Below, in pieces: positions 12,050 through 23,534 of a stretch of DNA of 64,000 nt. Positions within the stretch are counted from its first letter, which is position 1, and every line of letters begins with the position of its first letter. This stretch comes from Phlebotomus papatasi (Eukaryota; Arthropoda; Insecta; Diptera; Psychodidae), in assembly GCF_024763615.1 (NCBI RefSeq), contig NC_077222.1, positions 93,963,417-94,027,416 on the forward strand. Direction: 5' to 3'. Below the pieces are notes generated by a model. The model was not told where the DNA came from, searched no databases, and saw nothing but the letters and a program-made list of their open reading frames with translations. The translations under genes were made by a program, and so were the position numbers.

Positions 12050-13670
12050 ATTTGGCATCCTTACCTTGGTCTGAAATCTAAAAAAAACATGTAGTAGCCT
12101 AATAATTTATTATTTAACTGAGTGTATGACCTTTGCCGAATCAGAGCTAAATATGGACGCGTTAAAGATGTCAAGAACATTATAGAATGAAAAGTATATA
12201 TGTATGTGTTAAGGAAATCAAGGGAGAAATTTTATGAAATATATTTAAGAAAATAAATTTAAGAGAGAGTAATATATTAAAAGAAACAGATGTATAACAG
12301 AAAATAACATGACAAAAGAGGAAGAAAAAAATAAAGACGAAAATGATTTTTAAATAAATTTTCTTTTGGATTTTTTCTTTCTGACATGGAGTGGTTTTTT
12401 TGCATTTAAAACAGCGACAGAAGGAGAAATAACAAAACAGTGATTTAAATGATAATTAAAGGCAAACATCGTCCTGAAACAGGTAATGTTAACAGATGAG
12501 AATAAAAAATAGCGACAGTGTTGTCTTAAACACAATCCTTTATTTCTCTTAATATTTCTTTTATTATAATTTTTTTTTTATTATTTTCCTTTCTGTCTTA
12601 TTATAATGTAAACATTTTTTTTCTACGTGTGGTTTTTTTTCATCCTCTTTCCTCACCATTTCAGAGAGTGCCCCCGACACAGTCTCCCTTCTCTATTCTC
12701 CAAAAAGGAGTCAGAGTCGACAAGTTAATGGGCCCTCTTTTTTATATTAAACCCCATTCCCATTTTCACTTCTAACATCCCTCCTCCGTTGAAATGTGTG
12801 TACATCCGGATTATATGGAAAATTTATTCATTGCAAATATAGTTTTTTTTTCACACACACACAGTGTCAAAAGAAAAGGTTGATTTTTTTTCCTCTGCAC
12901 AAATGGTTCTTTTCATGCCGAATGAAATTGTGTATTGTACAAAATGCCTGTTAATATTTGTCCTTTTTATGTCTTCTTCTTTTTTATTTGACTTCACCCT
13001 CCCCGCCTCATTTTGTATTTTTATCCCCATTCTCTTCACGTTTGCATTGTAGCCCTTGTTATGTCCACCATTCACATTCGCTCTAGGCTCAGACTCCAAT
13101 CCGACTCCCCACACAAAAACCACCCCAACTTCCACCCTGACCGTGTCAAGAGGAATTTTCTATGTGGCAACTGAAGAAAATCGAAGAGTCTGGGTTCAGT
13201 CGTATGAGACGATTGGAAGGAGCGATCTTTCGAAAAGCTTCAGCATTTCCTTTTACCAAATTATCTGATATGTAGCATACTTATTTGATTCGACAAATTC
13301 ATTGTATAAATATCTTTTACAACATCTTTTTTCTTGTACTAAAAACATCTTTAATTTGAATATAACTATGAAATTTTATAGCCTTTGATTGACTGGAATT
13401 TGTAACCAATTGAAGCTTTAGCAAATCGGAAACGACAAAGGAATTATATACCATCAAATGGATGTGTAACTTCGTATCCCCGTTTTTGAATGCACTGCAA
13501 AGTTTATATTGCCCTTCATCCCTTTATTGCCAAGTATCATTCAAATAAGTCAATGTGTCGTTTGAACGACTTTTCCAAAATGTGGAACAAAAATATACCT
13601 TTGGAACTTTTAATATTGAAGGAATTTCGGAAACGAAAGGAAAGGTAAGTGATGGACTTGCATAAAAAAG
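12050..13670. other. No gene seen; plus-strand pyrimidine-rich tract
   Basis: 12590-13130 is T/C-rich and unlike the repeats around it. Open frames on both strands at 12851-13268 lack any recognised domain. It might be untranslated sequence of the gene behind the exon at 10203-10276. Confidence 0.35.
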
Positions 13671-13673
13671 CAT

Positions 13674-13909
13674 TAGGGTAAAGTGGTACAAGTTGGACAG
13701 TGGTACAATTTGGACAGGGCTTTTTGTCTAGATAAACTTAGTACTTCATTTTTATTTGTATATTTTTAATGCATTAGTTTTATAGTTTGGTTCCTTGTGC
13801 TTAAAAACAAATTTTGTACTGTATTTATCAAGAAAAAAACCATGTCCAACTTATACCGGCGAATTGTTCAACTTGTAACACTAATTCCAAATTATATCGC
13901 TTTACTCTA
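13674..13909. mobile_element. TIR element, TAGGGTAAAG ends
   Basis: TAGGGTAAAGTGGTACAAGT at the left; CAACTTGTAACACTAATTCC and CGCTTTACTCTA at the right. About 236 bp, no frame. Confidence 0.65.
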
Positions 13910-14044
13910 CCGGTGTTTTTCTAGATCATATCCTTGCTCTCAGGGCTCTCAGGAATTTTAAAAGTAGTTTGGAAAATTTCTAATGGGGATTTGTCTATCC
14001 AAAGATCAACTCTTTGGATCAAACACGGCTTCTAACATTGATAA

Positions 14045-14255
14045 GGGGAAAGTACTCTCCCTTCGAACGTTCATGGCTTCGATTAATGCAAATTTTCTTT
14101 TAGTTTTCCTAAGAGACACATTTCTATTAAATATTAGATGCCTTATCATCAATTGTTCGTAATTCCGTGATAATTTAGTGTAAATCTCTTACGAAAAACA
14201 AAAGAAATTCACGTTATACGAAGGCATGAACGTTCGAAGGGAGAGTACTTTCCCC
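14045..14255. mobile_element. MITE, GGGGAAAGTACTCTCCC family, copy 1
   Basis: GGGGAAAGTACTCTCCCTTC (then GAACGTTCATG) and its mirror ending CTTTCCCC define 211 bp. Sister copy at 39329-39522 and a left-end fragment at 47044. Confidence 0.85.
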
Positions 14256-14257
14256 TA

Positions 14258-14760
14258 TATATCGCTCCTTGGAAATTACAAGGGGTCAACTCACTTTTTT
14301 GCGATTTTGAGATTCTAATGCACTTAGAAAGACAATTTAATAAATTTTCAGATGATATAAGTCATTAAATTTCGTTATTAGAAAAGTTTTTCAAAATTTT
14401 AATCTTTTTGATTACTTGCATAATTTTGTTTGAAGTAAAGGGGCACAAAATATATTCATCGTTAAAATTTGTGTGAAACAGGGGACTAACTCAAGCAAGT
14501 TGATCCCTTGTTATTCTAATTTCAGCAAAATTTGCACATCATTTAGAACGACAAGGAGATAACTCACTAAAAAAACATATTTTGAAAGGTAAAAATATAA
14601 AAGTTTCGATGTTTATATTAGTGCTCATACAAATAGAAAAGAAATAAATTGTTTTTGTTCAGTCATTAAATTAGGATATTTATTTACACAAAGTTGAATC
14701 TTTCGTCTCCTGAAAATGGCCGAAAATTAGTTGGCACCTTGTAATTTCCAAGGAGCAATA
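14258..14760. mobile_element. 503-bp TIR element, ATCGCTCCTTGGAAATTAC ends
   Basis: TATCGCTCCTTGGAAATTAC at 14259 is mirrored by GTAATTTCCAAGGAGCAATA at 14760. It abuts the MITE ending at 14255. Confidence 0.8.
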
Positions 14761-15410
14761 TGTTTATTCCTTATGTTCAGTAATAATCTTCCAGAATTGA
14801 GAGCTCTCTCCGATTCAGGTTTAGGATAAGATGGATTAATTCAGAATCATGTCTCTTTTGGAATTTTGAGATTTTCTTACTTTTGCAGATAGTCAAAGAG
14901 AAAAAGGAAACCATGATGAAATGCAATACTTTACATTCGAAAGTATTATTTTGTTGTTTTTTTTGTTTTCATTTGCCATTTAAAACTGTTAGAAAATCTC
15001 AAGATTCCAAATTAGATATGATTCCAAATTACCTTATCTTATCCTGTACTGCACCGATTCGAAGGTATATCAGAGAGAAATTACCTAAAACCCGTTGGGA
15101 ATTCGGAACTCTAAATCGACTTATCAAAAGTGAAAAAGTCCACAACCCTGCGACCACCAATTTCTAACTTATTTCAATTCAGCTGAAAACAAGTATTTTG
15201 ACCTAAATCCTACTAACCTTAAAACAATACTAGCGAGGCAGTGTAATTTCCATATCTTTAGTTAGCGCTTTTTGTTCGATAACTGCTGACCGGTCAGCAT
15301 ATATTTACTGATCGATTCAGCAAACTTATGCCGAAAACGCTGTCTTTTTCAGATAACTGTACCCTGGGTATTGTTAAGATTTAAAAAAAAAGAAACCGGT
15401 ATGCCCTAGG

Positions 15411-15640
15411 GGTCCCGGTCAAAACTTCGAAAGTCAAAATACCGAAAACCAAAATCCCGAAAGCCGAAATCCCGAATGAACCGAAGTCCCGAATTCTTAA
15501 AAATGTCATAGCTACTCCCACGATTGCAACCGCGCTTCTCGCGCTTCTAGGAGGCGAAGGGAAATTTTTTGTGTCTTCAGAAATTTCAGGATTTTGAACA
15601 CTTAGTATTTTGACTTTCGGGTTTTTGGCTGCCTCCGATG
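15411..15640. mobile_element. Second, decayed copy of the 15-bp-array element
   Basis: Has CCGAAAACCAAAATCCCGAA on the left, ATGTCATAGCTACT and GGAGGCGAAGGGAAATTTT in the core, and TTTGACTTTCGGGTTTTTGG on the right, in the same order as 57281-57575. Nested in the 15165-17518 region. Confidence 0.7.
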
Positions 15641-15769
15641 CCTTAAACTTACGTTATGTCCACTTATGGCTTAAGCCGAGAGACGACTTAGTAGGAAACT
15701 GATACGAATGTAGTCTAATCATTATTTTGATTAGGTGTATCCACCACATTGTACGGACTTCAGATCTAA

Positions 15770-15930
15770 AGCCGTCTTCAGACCTGAGGTTTTGTCTATT
15801 TCGAAGGTCTCAGAATCCTAAATAGCAACCAATTTTATTGCTTTTTCAGAACCTAATAGATCATTTTGTCCTTAATAATCCAATCCTAAGTTAAATTTTC
15901 CAAAATAACTTGACTAATTAATTCCTTTAA
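15770..15930. mobile_element. MITE, GGGCTTCAGAC family, partial
   Basis: GTCTTCAGACCTGAGG, CAGAATCCTAAATAGCAACC and AATCCAATCCTAAGTTAAAT match 1091-1292. Nested in the 15165-17518 region. Confidence 0.6.
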
Positions 15931-17631
15931 TTTCGTAAAATGTCGTTGATGTTCGAATAATTCAAACTTTTTTACTAAGAAAATTTGCTAGAGGAGTTGC
16001 TCATGATTATGTTATAATTATGCTCAATAATATTATTATAGCAAGATAGGAATATTATGAATTTCACTGGCCCTAATTTTCTTTTTTAAAAAAAATGAAC
16101 ATTGCCACTTCAGAATTCGGACAAGAAATCAAAATGTTTTTCATTAAGCCTTTGCAATCGATCTTTTAGTGTATTTTCTCTTTGATTCAGACTGTATCAG
16201 TCATTTATTGAATTCTTTTTGTGTATTAGAGCGTGAAAATGTCTTGATTTTGTCCTCTTGGAATGTTGGTTATATGTTTATAGGGCAATTGATCAATATT
16301 TCGGGCAAGTTCCAATCTTTTTGGAGTGTTGTTTTGACTTTTGTATAGTAGTTTGTCATCCTTGTTTTCTCTAAATAATTCTTGTTGTATTTAAAATTGA
16401 GTTTAAAAAAGAACTATAGATATTGTTTGAGGTAATATATATCAGACACCTTGTCACAAGAAAACGGAGCAAACCAACCTTGTGCGAAATATCGTACGGC
16501 AAGTTCTTGCTCTATTGGAACTCTTCCAAGACTTTTGCCATAGAATGACGACGATTTTTTGTTTCTGTTGCATTCTACAACCCATAAAAACTAAAAATTT
16601 ATGGAATTTTGAGAAAAAGAAACAAATGAACGATGTAGAAAGCACAACTTTACTGGTGAACCGTTGAAAAAATGTATTTCGGACGCAAACTTAATCCACC
16701 TGGAAAATTATATTCTATATCTGGAAAATCAATTACTCTAAACACAAATTCAGACAATCTTTTATGGGTATTTAAGAACAATTAAAAAAATTGATGGAAA
16801 ATTTTTTGTACTTAACCTTAGTCAAGCAATTTTGCAATTACACGCAGTTCTTTATTTTTTGTAAAACACTTTTCAAAATGGAATTTAAATAAAACAATTG
16901 TATTGCAAATTAATATTCAAAATTGAACGGATTTTGCGAAAATACTACTTAACAATTCTAAAACCTGAATCAATTTAGTTGCAGTGTCCGATATTTCACT
17001 CAATGTGCAAGATATTTCAAACTGCATGAAATAATAAGGTATTACCCATTGTTAAATATTTATTCTCTTAAAAGAGTTTTATTCGAGGAGAATTAGACAT
17101 ATTTAATCAATTCATGTGCAATTGTGCGATATTTGACTGAAAAAGTAGTAAATATTTCAAGCTGAGTGAAATATTGTCCCTAGTTGAATATTCAATTTTT
17201 TAAAATATCAGATGGATAGGTAAATTCGTGTCCCATAAAAAACTAAACTTCGACATAATTTTTCAAGTAATATAGTTTTGTTTAATAAAGTATGTCAAGT
17301 CTTTACCTCGAAGAATACTTGAACCTCAGCACAGCAGCTTTTTCAGCATATTTTTGCTGAATCGATCAACAAAAATGTGCTGACCGGTCAGCAGTTATCG
17401 AACAAAAAGCACTAACCAAATATATGGAAATAGCACTGCCTCGTGAGCGTCGTTTTAAGGTTAGCAGAATTCAGCTGAAAATATTCACATGTATTTTCAG
17501 CTGAATTGAAATCAGTTATTATTTGCGGTGCTCGCTGAGTAACGGTTTAACCATTCTGTATCAAACTGTCCAAATGGTGACATCCATCAAGAAAATAAAG
17601 TATGAAGTCCAAGTGTATGTAGGGGAAGAGC

Positions 17632-17677
17632 CAACGACTCCTTCATATTACCTATATATAATATGAAGGAGTCGTTG
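17632..17677. repeat. 46-bp perfect hairpin flanked by a 7-bp direct repeat
   Basis: CAACGACTCCTTCATATTA and its complement surround a short AT spacer. GAAGAGC lies on both sides (17625-17631 and 17678-17684). Removing the hairpin and one GAAGAGC restores a TIR matching the element's other end. Confidence 0.85.
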
Positions 17678-18598
17678 GAAGAGCTCATAATTTTGGACAG
17701 TTTATAAATTCGGACACTTTGAGGATAAAATCGGACACTAAAAATTAATTGGTTGAAGTTATGGATTTTTATTCCAATATTTGAAGAATAATGTATTCTA
17801 TCTAAATATTTGTGCTTTTTGGAAGATTTTAATACTAAATTCATTAAATTTTGAATACGATTTGAGTTTAAATTGCTTTGTTGAAACTTCAGTGTGAAAA
17901 ATTGCTTACGAGAATGACAGAACTTCGTGTTTACTTCAGTCTTATTTAGCTATGGTGAAGTACTAACAATTTTCCTCACTTTTTTGAGTGATATTATTAA
18001 ATATTCATTGAATATTGTGTTGATTCATGTTAAATATGATCTGTTCATTTGACCTGAAGTGAGATTTGCCTTCTGAATTACATTTTCGTATGAAAAATGG
18101 GCAGTTTTCTCAGGTGATACTCCTTAATTTGGGCAGGTGTTTTTTTCTCGAAACTTCGTGAAGTTTTGTCGTTTATGATGACTAGGTTGTATAAATGTCT
18201 CAAGAAGCAAAGGAGAATCAACTCCACGAACGAGATATAGTTAGAATAGTTTTAAAAGGCTCCCGGAAAAGCCAGGGAATGCGCGAATCCGCGCGTGCTT
18301 GGAGTACCGAAATCAACTCACTTTAATTAATGATATGGAAAGTTTCCGGACTCCTTGTGACATTTTACAGTTCCCTTACATAAACAAGAAGAGGACTGGG
18401 TAAGATTGGTTCTTGAACTGGAGAACAATGTGCATCCTATTGAATCGGATTAGCTGTCCAAAAAAACAGCCAAAGTGTCCAAATTTACAACCACGTTGCT
18501 AAAAATTTGAATCAAATTCACCTCTACATATCAATTCATTTTTAAACGTATTAAGATCAATTTTAGTAAAAACAAAGACGATAAATTTGCCAAGTTTC

Positions 18599-18856
18599 TA
18601 CACTGACAGAAAAACTGGGGTGTGATTAACATTTTTTCCTCATAACTTTAATACTTTTTAGATGTAAAAATATATCAACATTTTATAATGTTAATTTTAC
18701 ACCTTTTTAAAGGTAAAATTAACATTAAAACGGGTAACTTTAACCCATAATACACCTAAAAAGCATAATATTTACACCGATTTCGGATAAATACTGCAGG
18801 GTAAAATAAACATTTCCGGAATGTTATTTTAACTTTTCCGGATTTCTCTCAGTGTA
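18599..18856. mobile_element. MITE, TACACTGA family, copy 1
   Basis: Ends TACACTGA / inverted TCAGTGTA. The body has short mirrored pieces TGTTAATTTTACACCTTTT, AAAGGTAAAATTAACAT and TAATACACCTAAAAAG. Collinear with 19947-20204. Confidence 0.8.
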
Positions 18857-18983
18857 AGCAACTGACAAGATTTGAGCAAGATTGACGCTTATAAGCACTC
18901 TATCCAAAATTATGAGCCCTTCCCCTAATTGCTCAAGTAGTTCCCTGGACACTTAACAAGAAATTCCTCATACCTCCCTATAC

Positions 18984-19016
18984 CTGAGGACGGAGACAAA
19001 CAATCTCCGAAACGTC
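18984..19016 (+). ncRNA. Hammerhead-like core
   Basis: CTGAGGA (18984-18990), one C, a five-pair stem GGAGA/TCTCC, then GAAACGTC (19009-19016). Same layout as the core at 5166. It sits just outside the right end of the TIR element at 17621-18928. Activity is unproven and stems I and III are not evident. Confidence 0.35.
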
Positions 19017-19946
19017 GTAATATGAGAAGATAGAGAAGTTTTAAAAAAGAGTTCTACGCCGTGTTTCTTGATTCCAAATAATTGCACAAACCATTTATTT
19101 AGATAGTGTAACTGTCTAGGAAAAGATTTTGCCTCCCAGAATTCAAGTTGTAAAAGAGAATGAAGGAAAATATTATCAAAATCGACGCGCTGTCAAACTT
19201 ATTGCGCGTAACTACCTATGTTGGGACATTATTCTCGTGCAATTGAAAGACAGAATTAAATCAAAATCCGTTTCCGACAACAATCGCTAGATTTTCGTTG
19301 GATGAAAATGGGTCAGGCTTTATTTTTCTTATCGAAGACACTGACAAAAAAAATTGTTGCACAGTGTTTTTAGTGATACTTAAAAATCTTTTTCAATGTT
19401 GGAATGGTTGGAATATAGAACTTTTATGGTCCTGGCAAGGGTTTTTCGATTGCAGCTGTGATTTTTATGAATCCCTATAAAAAAATTTCGAAAAGTTGCA
19501 TCGGTTTTTACTGTTTGCCTGTCACGAATACACCAAATTCTAATATCCTGTTTGAACTTTTACGAGTTGACTTTATAATTTAATATCCTGCTGGTAAATT
19601 CTAATATCTGCAATCTTGAGTATGGATATTACATCCTACAAAAAATTGTGGATGGTAATTAGATTTTTGTTCAGAGAAATCAAAATAAATTTAAAAAATT
19701 TCCGAGTATCAATTTAAAATTCTAATGCTTGCAAAATGTTTTTTATATGTGATTTTGCAATGTTCAATATTTATGAACTTTTAATAAACTGTCATGCAAT
19801 TGTTTTTAGTATTTCGGCTTTGCTGAAATAAAGCATTATTTTCACAATTTCAACAGCAATATATCTAAATGAAATCAGTGGACGATTTTTATGCGTAACA
19901 GTCTTGATTTTTTATTTATAAACTGCTTTGTTTTTTTTCCCTAAGC

Positions 19947-20204
19947 TACACTGAGAAAAAAAGAGGCTGCGATTAACTTTTTTGTCATCACAACTTTAAC
20001 ACTTTTTAGGTGTAAAAATATATCAACATTTTTTAATGTTAATTTTACACCTTTTAAGGGTAAAATCAACATGAAAGAAGGGTAACTTTAACACATAATA
20101 CACCTAAAAAGGGTAATATTTACACCGTTTTAGGGTCAATACTGCAGGGTGAAATTAATATTTTCGGAATGTTATTTTAACTTTTTCGGATTTCTCTCAG
20201 TTTA
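19947..20204. mobile_element. MITE, TACACTGA family, copy 2
   Basis: Same order of blocks as 18599-18856, starting TACACTGAGAAAAAAAGAGG and ending TCGGATTTCTCTCAGTTTA. The small open frames nearby are unrelated. Confidence 0.8.
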
Positions 20205-20209
20205 GGACA

Positions 20210-21480
20210 AAGATAGAGCGAAAAAACTTAATTTCTAATTAATTTTTTTCCTCTTTGATATCACATTAAACTTTTCATTGAGATTTTTCTCATTTCTTTT
20301 TTCTTCAATTCGATCAACAATATGAATATTCATGCGAGATTCATATCCCTTTAAAACTTAGTTCATATTGCTAGATCTAAACTGTGATTCCAAGGAATCA
20401 CAGCCACTATTTACAAGACTATCTACAATTTGTGTATTATAAAAAAACAAGTTACGACACAACACCGACACAATTAACGCTATCCGGGGTGATTCAATTT
20501 TTTTTTTTCATTATTATTGTTTATTTTTATTAACCGTGAAATGTGATTCTCAGTACAGGATTTGCAACAATTTCAATCCCGAAAATATCGAGAATGAAGA
20601 ATGAGGCTTTTTTTTTGGGTGTTTGCACTATAAAAAGCTCCATCCTTCCTTATTGCTGCCCTTACCAATCGGAATCATTTATATATTTTAATAATATTAA
20701 AAAAAATAACATAAATTTCTGGCCATCACAAAGAATTTGTATGTAGAAAAGCTCTATCTCAATGAACATAAAAGTTCAATAAGACTTTGTTTCCGTGCAA
20801 TTTTAGAAATAAACTCAAGGCGTATGCACTGTAATCTTTTGTTTTTCGAAAATTCCTTATGGAAATTAGCAAGAGAACAAGTACTAAATCTCTACGTTCA
20901 GTAATAACCTTCTCAATTTAGAAGCTCTCTACGGTTCAGAGCGCTAACACGGCGAATATATGAACTTTCACTTTAGACTTCCGGTGTATTTTCGAAAAGG
21001 TTTAGCTTGACTTTGGAGTGGCTTTGTCTCTTCGAAAAATTATCACTGAACGCAGTCAATTTCGCTCAATCTCAATCAAATTTCAAACACATTTTATACA
21101 GAAAAAATGCCATTTCGTGTTGATCCCTTAATCCACTACACAGAACGACATTTTCCTTTGTAAATATATTATTAAGAAATCACTGAGAATGTGCACTAGT
21201 CCTCAGGATCACACCCATACGCATTTTCGAAAACCGAAAAACAAAATGTGACTTCACTTTGGAATATTTTCGAAAATGAACTTGGAAATATCTAGCAATA
21301 CACGAACATTCATGGACATTTCGATAATTCTTTTCATACTTCTCTGTTAACACTGTTTTGCATCGTCCGAGGATATAGAATCCAAAAAAAGACCACTAAA
21401 GAATTAACAAGTATCACCAGTTTTCTTTTTTGTTACGGACAAGGCAAAGAGTATTTTCGGTCATACCTTTATGTTATTTT
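20210..21480. other. No gene seen
   Basis: AT-rich. GTTCAGTAATAACCTTCTCA at about 20899 recurs in related form near 14777, so a dispersed repeat end is present. The open frame at 20543-20746 is not credible. Confidence 0.45.
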
Positions 21481-21490
21481 CTTCTTTAAA

Positions 21491-21629
21491 GGCGTTTACA
21501 CATTGGGAGCAATTTTTTTCAAAAATTGCGTTTTTGACAGATATTTGACGTTTCCCCCTACAACGCTGCAGGGAATTTCCTTCAAAAAAGCAATTTTTGA
21601 CAAAAAATTGCTCCCAATGTGTAGAGGCC
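21491..21629. mobile_element. Short MITE (GGCGTTTACACA family), copy 3
   Basis: Starts GGCGTTTACACATTGGGAGC and ends GCTCCCAATGTGTAGAGGCC, the best-preserved inverted ends of the three copies. Confidence 0.8.
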
Positions 21630-21824
21630 ATAATATGTCAACCCTTTCATAAGATGGTTTGTTGTAAAAACATTTTGGATTGCATGTCCTTTTTGGAATG
21701 TTTTTGAAACAAATATTATTCCAATTGTTTGTGTTTTTTTTGCCTTTGCCAATTAGAATATCAAAAAAATCGGGACCAAATGGAATAAATCAATATTTTT
21801 GGTCCTTAAACGTTCTAAGGCGGA

Positions 21825-22119
21825 GATCTCACTGACGCAATAGGCAAGACCGTTGGGTTTTGGGCGGTGAGATCTCTGGCTCGACTCTCACAGTTGTGAG
21901 TTCGAGTCCCGCCCGGTGAAAAACAACAGAATGTCAGAAAAGACATTTTCACTGTGAAAAAACGTAATAAAATGCAGCGCCTCTGCCCAAAAAACTCCAG
22001 GAGCACGAAAGAAGCATTCACCACGGGGAAGACGTTCCTGAGAGATCTACGATCAGCAGTTTCTTCCAATTTATGAGCACATTGTAATACAAAATAAAGT
22101 GTCTCGACATGATTAATAA
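21825..22119 (+). mobile_element. tRNA-derived SINE, family A, copy 1, with target duplication
   Basis: The head contains a Pol III B-box-like GAGTTCGAGTCCC near 21900 and an A-box-like stretch. The body matches the copy at 33331-33640 over its length, and the 3' end is an AAT-type tail. The same 9 bp, TAAGGCGGA, flanks it at 21816-21824 and 22120-22128, the mark of LINE-mediated insertion. It has no coding role despite a long minus-strand open frame. Confidence 0.85.
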
Positions 22120-22256
22120 TAAGGCGGAAGACTGCATTAGAAAGCCAAAACGTATATCTTACAAGAAAAGCGTCGAAAATCAACTAAGTTTTGCCCTCTA
22201 ATTCTGGCTCCCCCTTAAAGTAATTTTGATTTTTATTTTAGGTTCTCCTTATAAAC

Positions 22257-23113
22257 CCACCGAGAAAAATGTGGATGGTATAATTTACCATCCTCCATAC
22301 AAAATTCTAATGGCCGGATAGTAAAAAAAGTCACCCAGCAAACGCGATATTGAATTGGACTGTCAAAAATTGTAGAATCTATTATATGGATAGTAAATTC
22401 TAATAGCCGGATGGTAAATTCTAATATCCCTGATATTAGATTTTCCTAGCCGGATGGTAAATTTTACTGGCAAGATAGTAAATTTTACTAGCCGGATATT
22501 AGAATGAAAAATGTCGGAAAAATTTATTTTTCCCTATTTTCATTAATTTTTGGCCATTTGTTTGAGGGCTTGGATGACATTATCTGTATTTCAAGCCATT
22601 TTGGTGCGTGAAAATTGACGACTGCGCCGAGATTTGAACACGCGACCTTTGTGATGACAGTTCAGCATCTTCCAGCTGCGCCACGAATTGCTATAATGTA
22701 TTCAAAGCATATCGGGAACCGTTGCATCGGCACACATGATATTCCAAAATGACACTCTAACAGCCGGATGGCAAATTTTACTGGCTTGGATAGTAATTTC
22801 AATCCTAATTACTATCCTCCGTTAAAATTTACTGTCTTCCAGTTAAATTTTAACATTTAATATGCGGCCAGTAAAATTTACTTCCCGGATATTAGAATCT
22901 AAGAGAGGTCAAGGTAAAATCTAAATGAGGATAGTAGATTTTACCATCCGGCTGTTAGAATTTACTATCCACAGAACAGTAAATTTTAAAATGTCAAGAT
23001 GGTAGATTCTAAAGGAAAGTTTCTATGGAGGATGGTATTTTCTACTATCTTTTGAGGCAGTAGAATTTAAAGACACGATTTGTAGAAAATACTATCCAAT
23101 TTTTTCTCGGTGG
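22257..23113. mobile_element. 857-bp TIR element with internal degenerate repeats and a tRNA-like insert
   Basis: Ends are inverted CCACCGAGAAAAA. The inside is packed with both orientations of a short unit around AGCCGGATGGTAAATTTTAC, plus a tRNA-like segment at 22617-22690. No open frame of note. Related text occurs at about 19590-19680. Confidence 0.7.
22617..22690 (-). tRNA. tRNA-like sequence (pseudogene or SINE head) inside a TIR element
   Basis: On the minus strand GTGGCGCAGCTGGAAG resembles an A box and GTGTTCAAATCTCGGCGC a B box with T-arm, at tRNA spacing. Acceptor-stem pairing is poor and the anticodon is ambiguous, so an active tRNA is unlikely. Confidence 0.45.
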
Positions 23114-23185
23114 CCTGAAATAAAATATACAACTTCTGCCGATTTTTTTTATAAAGACAAATAAAAATCACTAGTAAATAAATAA

Positions 23186-23534
23186 GAGCCTCAGTGGATC
23201 AGTTGGTAGAGTAGTGTCTCTATTGCTGTGAGATCTCGGGTTCGAAACTCGGCAGCTGCAGATATTTCAGCAGCCGTATCGAATTAGTCCAGTGAATGAT
23301 TGAAAAAGTAATGCCTAATGCATTGACAAATGAACCACCAAAACAAAAAAAAGCTGGTACAGAAACAAGTTCGACATAGAGATCTGTCGATAAAAATACA
23401 CATTCACTGCAACTGATCCAACTAAGGCTGGTCTGTCGCAATATAGAAACAGCACCATGTGTACCTCAGGGGTTAAGATAGAATGGAGTAATGGGGAGTG
23501 CATAACCCATAGACAAGTCTTAATCTTAATCTAA
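23186..23534 (+). mobile_element. tRNA-derived SINE, family B
   Basis: Begins with a tRNA-like head (CCTCAGTGGATCAGTTGGTA, then TCTCGGGTTCGAAACTC, good A and B boxes at about 23189-23262). An unrelated body follows, and it ends in short TTAATC repeats at 23518-23532. Its body differs from family A. Only one copy is in the window, so the limits are approximate. Confidence 0.7.

Larger units (their letters stand above)
15165..17518. mobile_element. 2.35-kb region bounded by 180-188-bp inverted repeats
   Basis: 15165-15344 and 17331-17518 are inverted copies (roughly 85% by eye) sharing TTTCAATTCAGCTGAAAA, GAGGCAGTG, TTTTTGTTCGATAACTGCTG and the palindrome TGACCGGTCA. Inside are other MITEs and AT-rich sequence but no transposase. 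It may be one long-TIR element or two copies of a smaller one in opposite orientation. Confidence 0.6.
17621..18928. mobile_element. 1.3-kb TIR element with a hairpin insertion in its left TIR
   Basis: Ends read AGGGGAAGAGC-TCATAATTTTGG (left, split by the hairpin at 17632-17677) and the inverted AGGGGAAGGGCTCATAATTT (right). A short frame at 18197 (MSQEAKENQLHERDIVRIVL...) and the following broken text could be a relic of a helix-turn-helix transposase, but this is weak. Contains a nested MITE (18599-18856). Confidence 0.65.

Noticed and set aside
13544..13646. Plus-strand segment ending before GTAAGT at 13646 (FERLFQNVEQKYTFGTF...)
   Set aside because: Good donor but no credible acceptor, and an in-frame stop lies just upstream.
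21815..22183. 122-codon minus-strand ORF with GGTRTHN-like peptide
   Set aside because: It is the translation of a tRNA-derived SINE, a common spurious protein in databases.
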